In this document: in pieces, positions 38,270 through 62,700 of the stretch | Numbering within the stretch: the stretch's first letter is position 1 | Layout: every line of letters starts with the position of its first letter | Assembly: GCA_947623455.1 (NCBI GenBank) | Contig: OX392538.1 | Coordinates: 1,860,001 to 1,924,000, forward strand | Direction: 5' to 3' | DNA: 64,000 nt | Origin: Mimachlamys varia | Taxonomy: Eukaryota; Mollusca; Bivalvia; Pectinida; Pectinidae | Made by a program: the position numbers and the translations under genes | The notes under the pieces: generated by a model | The model's database searches: none | The model's input: only the letters and a program-made list of their open reading frames with translations | What the model was told of the DNA's origin: nothing

Positions 38270-41200
38270 ATATATTTTTCATTCTAATATTTCAATGAAA
38301 TATATTTTTTCATTCTAATATTTCGATGAAATATATATTTCATTCTAATATTTCAATGAAATATATTTTTTCATTCTAATATTTCGATGAAATATATTTT
38401 TCATTCTAATATTTCAATGAAATATATTTTTTCATTCTAATATTTCGATGAAATATATTTTTCATTCTAATATTTCAATGAAATATATTTTTCATTCTAA
38501 TATTTCCATGAAATATATTTTTCATTCTAATATTTCCATGAAATATATTTTTCATTCTAATATTTCCATGAAATATATTTTTCATTCTAATATTCCCATG
38601 GAATATATTTTTCATTCTAATATTTCCATGAAATATATTTTTCATTCTAATATTTCAATGAAATATATTTTTTCATTCTAATATTTCGATGAAATATATT
38701 TTTTCATTCTAATATTTCGATGAAATATATTTTTCATTCTAATATTCCCATGGAATATATTTTTCATTCTAATATTTCCATGAAATATATTTTTCATTCT
38801 AATATTTCCATGAAATATATTTTTAGGTCATCTGACCCAAAGGGTCAAGATGACCTATAGTTACCATGCTTCGTCCGTCGTCGTCCGCCGTGCGCCGTCC
38901 GCCGTCCGTAAACTTTTCACATTTCAAACTTCTTCTCAAGTTCTACCAATGGGAATAAGCTGAAACTTAGCTGAAATGATCCTGAGATGGTCCTGACCAA
39001 GTGTTGTTATTTTTCGGGTCGGTCCGAAATCCAAGATGGCCGCCAGAGCCGCCATCTTGAAAAACACATTTTCAACTTCTTCTCAAGTTCTACCAATGGG
39101 AATAAGCTGAAACTTAGCTGAAATGATCCTGAGATGGTCCTGACCAAGTGTTGTTATTTTTCGGGTCGGTCCGAAATCCAAGATGGCCGCCATAGCCGAC
39201 ATCTTGAAAAACACATATTAAACTTCTTCTACAGTTCCACTGGTACCTGTGAGCTGAAAATTGGTAGGGATGTTCAGGAAGGGCAGCCCATAAAATGTTG
39301 TTATTTTTCGGGTCCGAAAAACTCTCGACATTTGTGCCATGGCGGCCATTTTGTGACATGATTGCGCAATCACTGTTTTCCTGAACAACACCTATTTTAA
39401 ACTTCTTCTTAAGTTCTACCACTGGGATTAAGCTGAAACTTGGCTGAAATGATCCTGAGATAGTCCTGACCAAGTTTTGTTATTTTTCGGGTCGGTCCGA
39501 AATCCAAGATGGCAGCCAGAGCCGCCATCTTGAAAAACACATTTTCAACTTCATCTCAAGTTCTACCAGTGGGATTAAGCTGAAACTTAGCTGAAATGAT
39601 CCTGAGATGGTCCTGACCAAGTGTTGTTATTTTTCGGGTCGGTCCGAAATCCAAGATGGCCGCCATAGCCGACATCTTGAAAAACACATATTAAACTTCT
39701 TCTACAGTTCCACTGGTACCTGTGAGCTGAAAATTGGTAGGGATGTTCAGGAAGGGCAGCCCATAAAATGTTGTTATTTTTCGGGTCCGAAAAACTCTCG
39801 ACATTTGTGCCATGGCGGCCATTTTGTGACATGATTGCGCAATCACTGTTTTCCTGAACAACACCTATTTTAAACTTCTTCTTAAGTTCTACCACTGGGA
39901 TTAAGCTGAAACTTGGCTGAAATGATCCTGAGATAGTCCTGACCAAGTGTTGTTATTTTTCGGGTCGGTCCGAAATCCAAGATGGCCGCCAGAGCCGCCA
40001 TCTTGAAAAACACATTTTCAACTTCTTCTCAAGTTCTACCAGTGGGATTAAGCTGAAACTTAGCTGAAATGATCCTGAGATGGTCCTGACCAAGTGTTGT
40101 TATTTTTCAGGTCGGTCCGAAATCCAAGATGGCCGCCATAGCCGACATCTTGAAAAACACATATTAAACTTCTTCTACAGTTCCACTGGTACCTGTGAGC
40201 TGAAAATTGGTAGGGATGTTCAGGAAGGGCAGCCCATAAAATGTTGTTATTTTTCGGGTCCGAAAAACTCTCGACATTTGTGCCATGGCGGCCATTTTGT
40301 GACATGATTGCGCAATCACTGTTTTCCTGAACAACACCTATTTTAAACTTCTTCTTAAGTTCTACCCCTGGGATTAAGCTGAAACTTGGCTGAAATGATC
40401 CTGAGATAGTCCTGACCAAGCGTTGTTATTTTTCGGGTCGGTCCGAAATCCAAGATGGCCACCAGAGCCGCCATCTTGAAAAACACATTTTCAACTTCTT
40501 CTCAAGTTCTACCAGTGGGATTAAGATGAAACTTGGCTGAAATGATCCTGAGATGGTCCTGACCAAGTGTTGTTATTTTTTGGGTTGGTCCAAAATCCGA
40601 GATGGCCGCCAAAGCCGCCATCTTGAAAAACACATTTCCAAATTTCTCTCAAGTTTCACCTGTGGGATTAAGCTGAAACTTGGCTGAAATTATCCTGAGA
40701 TGGTCCTGACCATGAGTTGTTACTTTTCGGTCGGTTCGAAATCCAAGATGGCCGCCATCTTACAAAACACATTTCCAACTTCTTCTCAAGTTCTACCTGT
40801 GGGATTAAGCTAAAACTTGGCTGAAGTGATTCTGAGATTGTCCTGACCAAGTGTTGTTATTTTTCAGGTTGGTCGGAAATCCAAGATGGCCTTCAGAGCC
40901 GCCATCTTGAAAAACACATTTCAAACTTCTTCTCAAGTTCCGTCAGACATCCAAGATGGCTGCCACAGCCCCCATTTTGAATACACATTTAAAACTTTTC
41001 ATAGAAAAATGATCCCCAGATAGTCCCAACCAAATGTTGTTATTTCTCCAGTCCGTCAGAGATCCAAGATGGCTGCAACAGCCCCCATTTTGCATCCACA
41101 TCTAACACTTTCCATGATCTGAAACTTGCCTAAAATGATTCTGACCAAATGTTATTTTTCGCACTGTTCCGAAGAAATCCATGATCATCACCATCTTGAA

Positions 41201-41535
41201 AACCACATTTGTGTGGCATATTGTTACATGATTGTATTACTAATTCCTAGAGGAGAGGAATTTATATAAGCTATTAGCTTGTTTTCCAATCCTCACTATT
41301 TGTACAATTTCTATATATGTAATATACATGTACACTGATGGAAATAAAATATTGTTTAAACTAATTCCATAATGGTATCACAATTGGTAGTCAGATGACC
41401 GTTAAGGCCCTTGGGCCTCTTGTTCATTCTAATATTTCGATGAAATATATTTTTCATTCTAATATTTCCATGGAATATATTTTTCATTCTAATATTCCCA
41501 TGGAATATATTTTTCATTCTAATATTTCCATGAAA
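38270..41535. repeat. AT-rich palindromic minisatellite, split by an insertion
   Basis: About 30-bp units (TTCATTCTAATATTTC, NATGAAATATATTTT) run from 38270 to about 38820 and resume at 41424-41535 on the other side of the element at 38821-41424. The only large array in the window not beside an identified exon. Confidence -1.
38821..41424 (-). mobile_element. Interspersed repeat with internal 473-bp triplication
   Basis: Ends are AGGTCATCTGACCCAAAGGG at left and GGGCCTCTTGTT at right, matching in reverse the ends of the element at 43768-44790. Near the left end lies a CGTCCGTCGTCGTCCGCCG tract. The interior contains three copies of a 473-bp unit (period visible at 39114, 39587 and 40060) with CCAAGATGGCCGCC motifs, then degenerate copies. 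No coding capacity. Inserted in the AT minisatellite. Superfamily not assigned; the layout is familiar from bivalve genomes. Confidence -1.
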
Positions 41536-43221
41536 ACACATGACATAAGTTTAGTTCCATTTAAAATTGGTAACCTTAACTTACATTAAAAAGAACATTT
41601 GAAAAATGTACACATATTAAGCTACCTTAGTATGCATTCTCTATGAAGTTTCATGGAATCGGATCACAACTGAAGACTGTAGATGAATGAAGAATAACAG
41701 GGAGGTAACAAAACACCTAACTTTTAGAGCCAGAGACAAGACGCAAGGCAAAACTACTGGATATAGATTTAATATTTTGTTCATACACAGCAAATGTCAA
41801 ATTTTTCCTACAACCACACACACCCTGTTATTTCGACATCAGTCACACGACAACTGTTACACATCACACCTTCTGTTACACAGCGCAATTATAACATGCA
41901 ATACATTTAATATTACATAGGTAAATTACGTTTTTGCTCATGGTAATGTCAGGACAAGTTTCAAAACGAGGTGTTCATCTTTGTTTATTTCATTAAGCAA
42001 AAAAGAATCTCAAGCTTGTTCCTATTTCAAGAAATTATGAAATTTGAATAAATCTGTTTATTATGAATAAATATGAGATCATCTGTTTATACATTGCTGT
42101 TATATTGTACAACGCTACTAGTCAATCAAAATATGAACAATTTGGACAATCTTTTCTATATATTGATGTAATGCTGTATTCACCAGAACTCTCGGACACG
42201 TTCATATATGAAATAGTGTGAAACCCTGTAAGTAATTGTACAACAATGTATAAATAAGTCCCCGGGACACAAAGTCATTAATACTTTGTTCACAATTCAG
42301 TTGATTAGAGTGTTTTATAACAAAAACACTAAAAATAAAGTACCAATCATAACCTAGATACATTAAATATTACAGAACTAGTAGTGATGATTTAGAATCT
42401 TTGATGTCATGTGGAGCGATAAAGTGAGTTAACCACTTTCCTCAATACCATACACACATCAAACATCAGTATTAGCTGGCATCACATTGGAAGACAGATT
42501 ACATATTATAGCTTGACATATATACCATATATATCTGCTTAGTAAGTGACGGTGATTAAGTGATCTGTCAATGATCCATGGATTTCACTTCCACAATTAG
42601 CTGAAATTACTATTGTATTCATGGTTATATTCATACAACATTTGTTCGACAAATCCTTAATAACTTTCCATGTCTCAATATATACTGTTACAACACAGTA
42701 AAAACATCTTGTACATAACCATAATCAATATATGTATATTATATTAAAACTTCAACATCAATATTTCTGGTAGGAGAGACACTATTTTGTGCCCAAACCC
42801 TCCACCACATTCAATATCTTCTTCCCTAGAGCCTACAAAAGTATGATTTTAGACTTGAGCAACCATCAATTTTTAATACAAAATAGTTTTTAAAACCTAA
42901 CTTACATAACTCCTGGTTTAACGGATTCATTGTAAATCCCTCAACAAGATTTTACCACTATTTATATTATATTCAGACCAACAATAAACTCCACTTTTTT
43001 AGATGTCTTCATTCTAAGCCAGTCCTCTCCTGGATCTGACATCGACGGGGTCTACCCAGGAATGACACTTGATAAACTTGGTCCCTATCAGGGTCTATCC
43101 TTTCCTCCTGGGCCCTGATAATGTCCGTCCCCAAGTTCCCTAGGTACAGCCCTATATATAATAGTCATGGTCCCTATATTACCAGGTAGTCATGGTCTGG
43201 CTCAGACCGAAGTCTGGCTGT
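41536..43221. other. Intergenic and ALDH9A1 3'UTR/flank
   Basis: AT-rich, no coding exon. The 3'UTR of ALDH9A1 (minus) must occupy the right part, adjoining the stop codon at 43222; several minus-strand AATAAA-like hexamers exist and I cannot choose among them. Confidence -1.
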
Positions 43222-54244
<11,023 letters not shown>

Positions 54245-54695
54245 CTCTGCAGCTCCTCAATATTGCACTAGAACTGAAACAACACATAACTTACACAATT
54301 ATACCTTCAAAAGGGTATAAGATAAATATGTGCAGAAGTTGAAATATCAAAATGGACTAGATATTGATCCCATCTTACATTTTGTTTTCCATTTTAAATA
54401 TCTGTTATGCTCAATTTGAGTCATCATGATCACCATTGACAGCTAGTTTATCCTGAAGAACAAAGTGGAAAATTTTGACAAGTCTTAATGAGTCCGACCA
54501 GTATGCATCATATTTAGAACCCTACACGACTCCTGAACTACACTGGTATACCAGATTGATGATACCACCCACCTCTAATATACAGTATACATTAAACCAC
54601 GGAATTATCTTAGTCCATGATTAAACTTAATTACAACAATTATTATCCATGCCATTCCATTACTATGTAAAATGTGTGCATTGATTAGGTTGCCT
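54245..54695. other. Upstream of ALDH9A1
   Basis: Unique sequence, no exon recognised. Holds the 5'UTR and proximal promoter of ALDH9A1 (minus). An in-frame TGA lies shortly upstream of the ATG at 54244, supporting that start. Confidence -1.
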
Positions 54696-55085
54696 TACAA
54701 GGGTGAGCTGTAGGGAATTTCCCTTTAGCATAGTCCGTACAGCATCGGGCTGGAGAGCCAAGGATCGTGGGTTTGAGCCCCAGCGACGGCACTTTCTTAA
54801 TCACGTTTCCTCGTCCTATTACAAACTGGTGCCGATGACCCTTCCCGTTTCAAGGAGGATCCTTAATTGGCGGAGAGTCGAAGAACATGGGTTGGAGATT
54901 TAGGAAAAAGGGGGGAAAAGTGTAAAAGATGTGCATTGGTTAAGGTTGCCTTACAAGCGTGAGCTGTAGGGAATTTCCTTTAGCTCTGTCGGTAGAGCAT
55001 CGGGCTGGAGAGCCAGGGGTCGTGAGTTCGAGCCCCAGCGATGGCACGCACTATATAATCGTTATCACTTTTCCTCATCCTATTA
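54680..55085 (+). mobile_element. Two tandem copies of a tRNA-derived SINE
   Basis: Copies at about 54680-54830 and 54938-55085 share GTTGCCTTACAAG, GAGCTGTAGGGAATTTCC and a tRNA-like part. The second has a good box A (TAGCTCTGTCGGTAGAGC) and box B (GAGTTCGAGCCCC); the first is more decayed. Anticodon stem pairing is poor, so these are SINE heads, not tRNA genes. Confidence -1.
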
Positions 55086-55089
55086 CAAT

Positions 55090-56218
55090 TACAATATTTA
55101 ATCAATATTACTATGCAATAATTAGTCATTAGCTCTTTGTTTGCTTGATGGACTACTAAATTCCTCAAGTCTTTCGTATTTACAGATTAACTCAATTTAA
55201 CTAAAATTAACCAATAAGAAATGACGAAATCCTGACTTGTGTAAGTCTACATTGGAAACCTCGAGCTCTTATTCAATCAATCACGGTGAAAGCACGTGAA
55301 TCAAACCAGACACGGCCACATTATTTTGTCCTACAGATATACTTACCGAGCTGAGTACACAGTGAATTCAACCAATCCGCGAGTGGAAGTGCTTTTGATT
55401 AATTGTCAAGGGACCAATTAGCTTAGGTCCTATTATTACTTTCCAGGTCGGTGTCAGCAACTGTATCGCAGTGTCGGAGATTTGACCCCGGAATTTGACC
55501 CGGAAGTTGATTTTACACTTGCCACACGTGTTGCGGAGTAAATAATCTGGCCGACGGTATGTTTATTTGTTTCAAGTTTGTCGTGTAATGTACCTTAACG
55601 AATACAGTAAGTAACGTTTTAGATAATTTTGGGGTTTATGTGCACTATATTGCTTCATAAAGATATTGTAGTATTTGTTCAAGAGAATCCATTAGTGTGT
55701 CACATTCACTTCCGGTTTCTTGTTTCAGTTTGTCGACCTGTCCAACTTCAAATTACCTGCAGGCTCACAGGTGAGCGATTGTTTGACTGTTTGTTTCAGT
55801 TACCAAACTGCGGATAGTTATGTTCATCATATTTACATAACAATGTTAACCGATTTTTATACTGAATTATATAAGCAGGTACATTTTACAGTATATATGA
55901 TATTATCTCTATTAGATATCAACAAACCGGCATTATTTATTACAATTCTGTAATGTATTGCTTGATATAACCAGAGTTTGTCTATCGACAGGAAAATTAA
56001 ATATAAAAGAGAATGTTGGAAAGTCTTTACAACAATTGCATGTGAGAATAATGGACGTTTTTTTGCAAGTTTGTTGGCGGGTGTTTTGAAATTTCATTTT
56101 GTTAAAAAAAACTCACAGTCTAGGAGCAATAGATAAGATTTTAATATGAAAATAACTAGATACTTGACAATAAGAATTAATAATTCAAACAGACATCTTT
56201 TCTATTACTAGGAATTAA
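55090..56218 (+). other. Shared upstream region of ALDH9A1 and the GH35 gene
   Basis: No coding exon found. Possible non-coding 5' exons of the GH35 gene end at GCCGACG|GTATGT (about 55557) or CTCACAG|GTGAGC (about 55770), since the first coding exon (56730-57192) starts with a good acceptor upstream of its ATG. Confidence -1.
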
Positions 56219-56607
56219 AGGCCCAATATACGTAACTTTTGGCAAAACTTGAAGTGAAAATCAAGCCTAATAACTGCATGTTTATATTTATAGATTTAGT
56301 TAAGATTAAGTGATATCAGCAATATTCAAGATCAATTCTTACACGGTTACCGGTACAGCAGCAGTTGAAACTCGGTATTTGTAAACACGCGTCCATTTTT
56401 AACTGTCTTCTACCTTCGGTTTGTTGTTGAAGTGGGCCCCACCTGAATTATTTTCCATTCTTTGGAATTTTCTGTCAAGAGTTTCTTGTTAGTTACTGCT
56501 CAGGTTTACTTCGTTATAGGCTTATTTTTGGATGGTTATCAACTGGATTTTTTTACAGAATTTTTCAGAATCACAAAATAATTCCTGAAGTTACGTATAT
56601 TGGGCCT
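56219..56607 (+). mobile_element. TTAA-flanked MITE, copy 3
   Basis: Same family as 22763-23149 and 23921-24319; 389 bp with matching terminal inverted repeats and perfect TTAA on both sides (56215-56218, 56608-56611). It ends about 120 bp before the acceptor of the first coding exon of the GH35 gene. Confidence -1.
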
Positions 56608-56788
56608 TTAAGTTTGTTGTACGTGAAAGCAGAAAGGAAAAGAAAACAAATAGCTGTTTTTTTGTGTTGTACAACGATAGATTCCATCTGAAATCTGATG
56701 ACTAATATACCTTATTGTGTACATTTTAGGGAAACATATTCATAAGAAAGCTGATGTATATAAATCAGAAGTGAAATTAAGGTGCACC

Positions 56789-59700
56789 ATGTGGCCGTGG
56801 GAATGGAAAGATACATTAAAACGACGCAAAGATGGTTACAGTCGTGTAAACACTGACGAGGATGAATCTAAATCAAAGCGACACAAACTACAAACAAAAC
56901 CCTTCTGTGATAACTACAAAAAAGGATTCGTTGTGATTTCAGTCATAGCAGCCATTATTCTGTTTTTTGGCTGGCCTCAGAGAAGCTTCAAAGGAGAGGT
57001 CCCTGATGTGTCTCATATTAAACATCGTTACGAAAGCCACGGTAGTCTCACCTTCAAAAACAGAGAGTTCTACCTCGATAAATACCCTATAAAGATTATC
57101 AGTGGTACCATGCACTATTACCGAGTGGTTCCGAACTATTGGGAGGAACGAATGTTAAAAATGAAAGAATGTGGATTGAATACGCTGCAAACGTAAGTAA
57201 ATAGTTACCAACAACATGTGTACCATAAAACATCAAAATCACCTGAGTGATACAGTGTTGTTTCAAAACAAGATATATTTTACTATTTCATTTTGGTGCT
57301 AATTTTATATTGATAAAAATAGTGACAGAGCTAATGTAATTGGGTGTACAACTGTTATTGAAGTATTTTGATGGTAACAGTGTCATTTTATAAGCATCAC
57401 ACGATTATATCATGTTTCTCTTCCAGATCGATTCCTTGGAATTTACATGAGAAGGAACAAGGGGTGTATGACTTTGGCCAGAATCTAGATTTGGGGTAAG
57501 TAAGTCATTTAAAGCTGAGTGTCTAGCTCTGCTAGACCAGACACAACCTGGACTGTCATTCTTTGAAACAGATTATCAGCAATAATTATAATAGAAACTC
57601 TGCATTACTTTGGATCAGAAAGAGTGTTATCAGAGGCTTGGTTACATCCTTTATGATTTGGAAGTTTTGTTTAAATACTAAAATTAATATGTACATGCAT
57701 ATGTAGGTAATTGTTTTAACACAAGACTCAATGACCTTATAATTGTTCAAAGAAATGAATGTTATTCGTAACATAGAGAGCTTTCATTTATCTAGGAATT
57801 TGTTTATCTGCATTTATTCGGGCACTGAATGTGAATAAAATGTGATTTTTTTTTTTTGTAGAATAATTCCAGTCACATTCTTTACTTTCTCTATAAGATA
57901 ATGTTATGTTACAGAGAGTACCTGGAAACAGCCAAAAGGGTCGGACTCCATGTCATTGTCAGTATCGGCCCATACGTCGGCAGTGACCTAGAACTCGGAG
58001 GTCTTCCAAGGTTAATATTTGCAATATGTAACCATGGTAACTCTTTGTGAGTAAATATAACCTATAAAATACAAAAAAAAATGAAAGTTTCAGCTAAAAG
58101 CTACAGAAAGCCATAACTACTGAATCAGTTATGAGCTAAGATCAAATATATACACTTGTTATCTGTTACTGACTTATAGACATAGAAGCATTAACAAACT
58201 GTAACAGTAACTTGCCTGCTGTTAATCACTAACTCAGATATCTTTGTATTGTTGTTGTGTGTTGTAGTTGGTTATTACGTGACCCGGACATGGAGGTGAG
58301 GACAGATTATGATGGTTACATGTCCGCTGTGAAAAACTACTTCACGTACCTCATGCCCCTCATAGCACAGAAACAGGTAAACAGTATTCTGTATACCCCC
58401 CCCCCCCCGCCTTAAAAGAAATTCAATACTTGTGGTACACTCCATATATAAATGATCTTCTATACACTGTTATCTGTGACTTGTTTCAGATTCACTGTAA
58501 GCCTCAGTATCTGGTACTTATATTGCTTGTTGTGTCTGAAAATATATTCTCTCATCATTCGTAGATTTTTATTCTCTTTTACCTGTTCAAGATTTCTCTG
58601 TCACCCCCTAGGGTATAACAGATAACACGAGCTGACAAAAATGTAATGATGTCACGACAACAATACCATCACAAAATCTCGTCACATCAGCATTGCCTAA
58701 TATTGATACTTTTCGGGGAAAAAAAGTACAAAATGATAGGAGAAAAATAATCATCTCCTACCTTGATGTTGCGACAGAGAAATCTCCAACCTTTGGGGTG
58801 ATATTCTTGATTATCTAACCCTCAAGAGAGTCTAGCGTTAGACAACCAAGAATATCACCCCTTGGGTTGGAGATTTCTCTGTCTCACCCTCAAAGTAGGG
58901 GATGATTCTACTAATCACCTCCTTTGATTGTTACATTAATTGACATGAATTTGACGGGAAGGAATTTTACAGTTTGTTTTGAAATTATAATCGTCAACAG
59001 TGATAAAATCTTCACAACATGTTATGAATATTAATTTGGTAAATAAATACAGATGTATCTAGATTACAAACCCATAGTAAGTATGTGTTATTTACAGCAC
59101 TCCCAGGGTGGCCCTATCATTGCAGTACAGCTTGAACATCAGTATGGGTCCTTTGGTGAAAACACGGATCACCTTCAGAATCTGAAAAAGGTAATACCTT
59201 CATGGGAAATATAATGATTTTCACTTGCCCATATTGCTTGAATTTTTATCTATAAGCTAGAACTTATTGAGACAACAGTGAAATATAAGAAAAATGGAAC
59301 AACCTCTTATACAGTAGCTTATAGAATGATGTTAAGGGCTGTTCTTGTAAAATCAACACATACATTATGTCACAGTATGTTTTGTCTGTGATGGCAGTAC
59401 TGTGACCTCCGTCAAGGTTTTATTATTGTATATACCTACAGCTGATGGTACAGGGCGGTGTGAGAACAAGGATCTGTATTTTAATCAGATTTTATCATTG
59501 TATATACCTACAGCTGATGGTACAGGGCGGTGTGAGAGAAATGATGCTGACATCTGATGGTTGGAGGGTTGATAATAAACTAGGAATGGCTGTAGCACCG
59601 TTCCATGACGGTAGGTGGAGGCCTCGGAGTACTGGATATATTGTAAATCATTGAGGAATTATCTTAACGATGACTGTTCACTATAATGTTTCAGACCCAC

Positions 59701-62700
59701 AACATTAAAACGTTCACAGTTTTACCCTCTGAAATTATGGACCCAGCATTTAAAAGGATTCTCTTGTTAAAGTTTTTAATTGGATTAATAGAAATAGAAT
59801 TTTCCATAAATAAGTTAACTGTGTACTTTATATACAGCAAACTATTTCAACCGCACAGTCAAAAGTTGAAGTAATTTTAAAGTTTGTTTAATGTATAATA
59901 ATACCAAAGCTAAAGATGCTATGATTGTTTTGTAGGTATTCAATTCTTTCATGGTAAATATTAAACGATAAAGATAAATAGTTACTGATATCCCATTATT
60001 TAACAAGACATCCGTTTAGTTTTAGTAATTTGTATATAAGCCTGGTCTTGTGTTGATAGCCGCCCTACCAACAGTCAGCATCAGCAACATAGAGCAAGGA
60101 AAGCCAGCGTTTGATCACATCAGATATCTAAGTCCAGACTTCCCACTATTTGTCTCCAACTTCTGGTCTGGAGCTAACAATTACTGGACAGAAAGCTACA
60201 ACTCTGGCTCAACACTCTCAGGTAAGTGGCTCATTCGGGTGTGTAGTAAACAGGTGTGACCTCCATAGATATGTGTGACCTCTATAGACAGGTGTGACAC
60301 AGGTATGTGGATAAATAAGGTGTGTAGTACAAAGGTGTGATCTCTATAGACAGGTGTGACACAGGTATGTGGCGCAATCAGGTGTATTGTACACAAATGT
60401 GAACTCTATAGACAGGTGTGACATAGGTATGTGGATATATCATGTGTTTAGTACACAGGTGTGACCTCTATATAGACAGGTGTGACACAGGTATGTGGTG
60501 CAGGTGTGTTGTACACAAATGTGACCGCTATAGACAGGCATGACACAAATTTGACCGCTATAGACAGATGTGACCTCTATAGACAGGTGTGACACATGTG
60601 TGACCTCTATAGACAGGTGTGACACAGGTATGTAGCTAAATCAGGTGTGTGGTACACAAGTGTGACTGCTATAGACAGGTGTGACCTCTATAGACAGGTG
60701 TGACACATGTGTGACCTCTATATACAGGTGTGACCTCTATATACAGGTATGACCTCTATAGACAGGTGTGACACAGGTGTGACCACTATAGACAGGCATA
60801 ACACAGGTGTGACCTCTATAGACAGGTGTGACCCTCTATAGACAGGCATAACACAGGTGTGACCTCTATAGACAGGTGTGACCCTCTATAGACAGGTGTG
60901 ACCTCTATAGACAGGTGTGACCTCTATAGACAGATGTGACACAGGTGTGACCGCTATAGACAGGCATGACACAGGTGTGACCGCTATAGACAGATGTGAC
61001 CTCTATAGACAGGCATGACACAGGTGTGACCTCTATAGACAGGTGTGACACAGGTATGTAGCTAAATCAGGTGTGTGGTACACAAGTGTGACCGCTATAG
61101 ACAGATGTGACCTCTATAGACAGGCATGACACAGGTGTGACCTCTATATAGACAGGTGTGACACAGGAATGTAGCTAAAACAGATGTGTTGTACACAAGT
61201 GTGACTGCTATAGACAGGTGCGACCTCTATAGACAGGTGTGACACAGGTATGTGGATAAATCAGGTGTGCAGGTATGTAGCTAAAACAGATGTGTTGTAC
61301 ACAAGTGTGACCGCTAAACACAGGTGTGACTTCTATAGACAGGTGTGACCTGTGTATAGACATTTGTGACCTATATATGGACAGGTGTGACATCTATATA
61401 GACAGGTGTGACCTCTATATAGACAGGTGTGACCTCTATATAGACAGGTGTGACCTCTATATATATAGGTGTGACCTCTATATAGACAGGTGTGACCTCT
61501 ATATAGACGAGTGTGACTTCTATAGACAGGTGTGACCTCTATATAGACAAGTGTGACCTGTATATGGACACTTGTGACCTCTATATAGACAGGTGTGTTG
61601 TACACGGGTGTGACCTCTATATAGATAGACACGTGTGACACAGGTATGTAGCTTCATCAGGTGTGTGGTACACATGTGTGACCTCTGTAGACAGTTGTGA
61701 CCTCTCTTGACAGATGTGACCTCTGTAGACAGGTATGACCGCTACAGACAGGTGTGACCTCTGTAGACAGTTGTGACCCACAGGTGTGACATGTATATAG
61801 ATGTTTGATAAGTGTAACTTCTATACACAAGCATTTTGATAAGTATGATAACTATAGACGGTTGTAATAACATTTCTGACCGTTATAGACCGGTGTGACA
61901 CACAGGTATATGTAGCTAGTGATGTTTTCATCCTTTAATAGAGTTTACATCAAACCTAGAGGAGATACTGAACACTGGAGCCTCGGTCAACTTCTACATG
62001 TTCCACGGCGGTACAAACTTCGATAGCATTGCCGGGGCTAGTGATGGTCAAGGCTACCGACCGGGAATCAGTAGTTACGGTAAGTGTTCATCTGTCATGT
62101 GTAAGCACTTGATAAACACAATACTGGTTTTGTTAAAATATGAAGATTTTATTATTTGTGAAAATCTTTATTTATTTGAATTTTATACCAGGTTAGTATT
62201 TCTTAAAATTTATTTAGCTATTTAAATTCTTAATAAATTGCCAATTTTTGTGGCACTGATATTCCCTACAATTTGAACAGTAAAGATGAAATTTAAAACT
62301 TGCCTTGTTTTCAGTTAAACAAAAGCACATGCTGTACGTAATGAAAACTGTATGAATGTCCTTCTCCAGATTATTCAGTACCACCCATTGTGTTCATATC
62401 CAGTCACATACCATATTTCTCTGGCAATAAGCCCATGCTCAGTAATAAGCCCCCCCCCAATTTTGACCTCTCCCTATACATTGGAGGGTGTCTGGTACTA
62501 AGCCCATCCCCACTATTGACCCCTCCCTATACATTGGAGGGTGTCTGGTAATAAGCCCATCCCCACTATTGACCCCTCCCTATACATTGGAGGGTGTCTG
62601 GTAATAAGCCCATCCCCACTATTGACCCCTCCCTATACATTGGAGGGTGTCTGGTAATAAGCCCATCCCCACTATTGACCCCTTCCTATACATTGGAGGG

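Noticed and set aside
39114..40419. Three identical 119-residue minus-strand frames
   Set aside because: They recur every 473 bp because the non-coding repeat is triplicated; no similarity to a known family and no codon constraint visible.
54705..55050. tRNA genes
   Set aside because: Boxes A and B are present but the anticodon and acceptor stems do not pair well; two diverged tandem copies with shared flanks fit a SINE.
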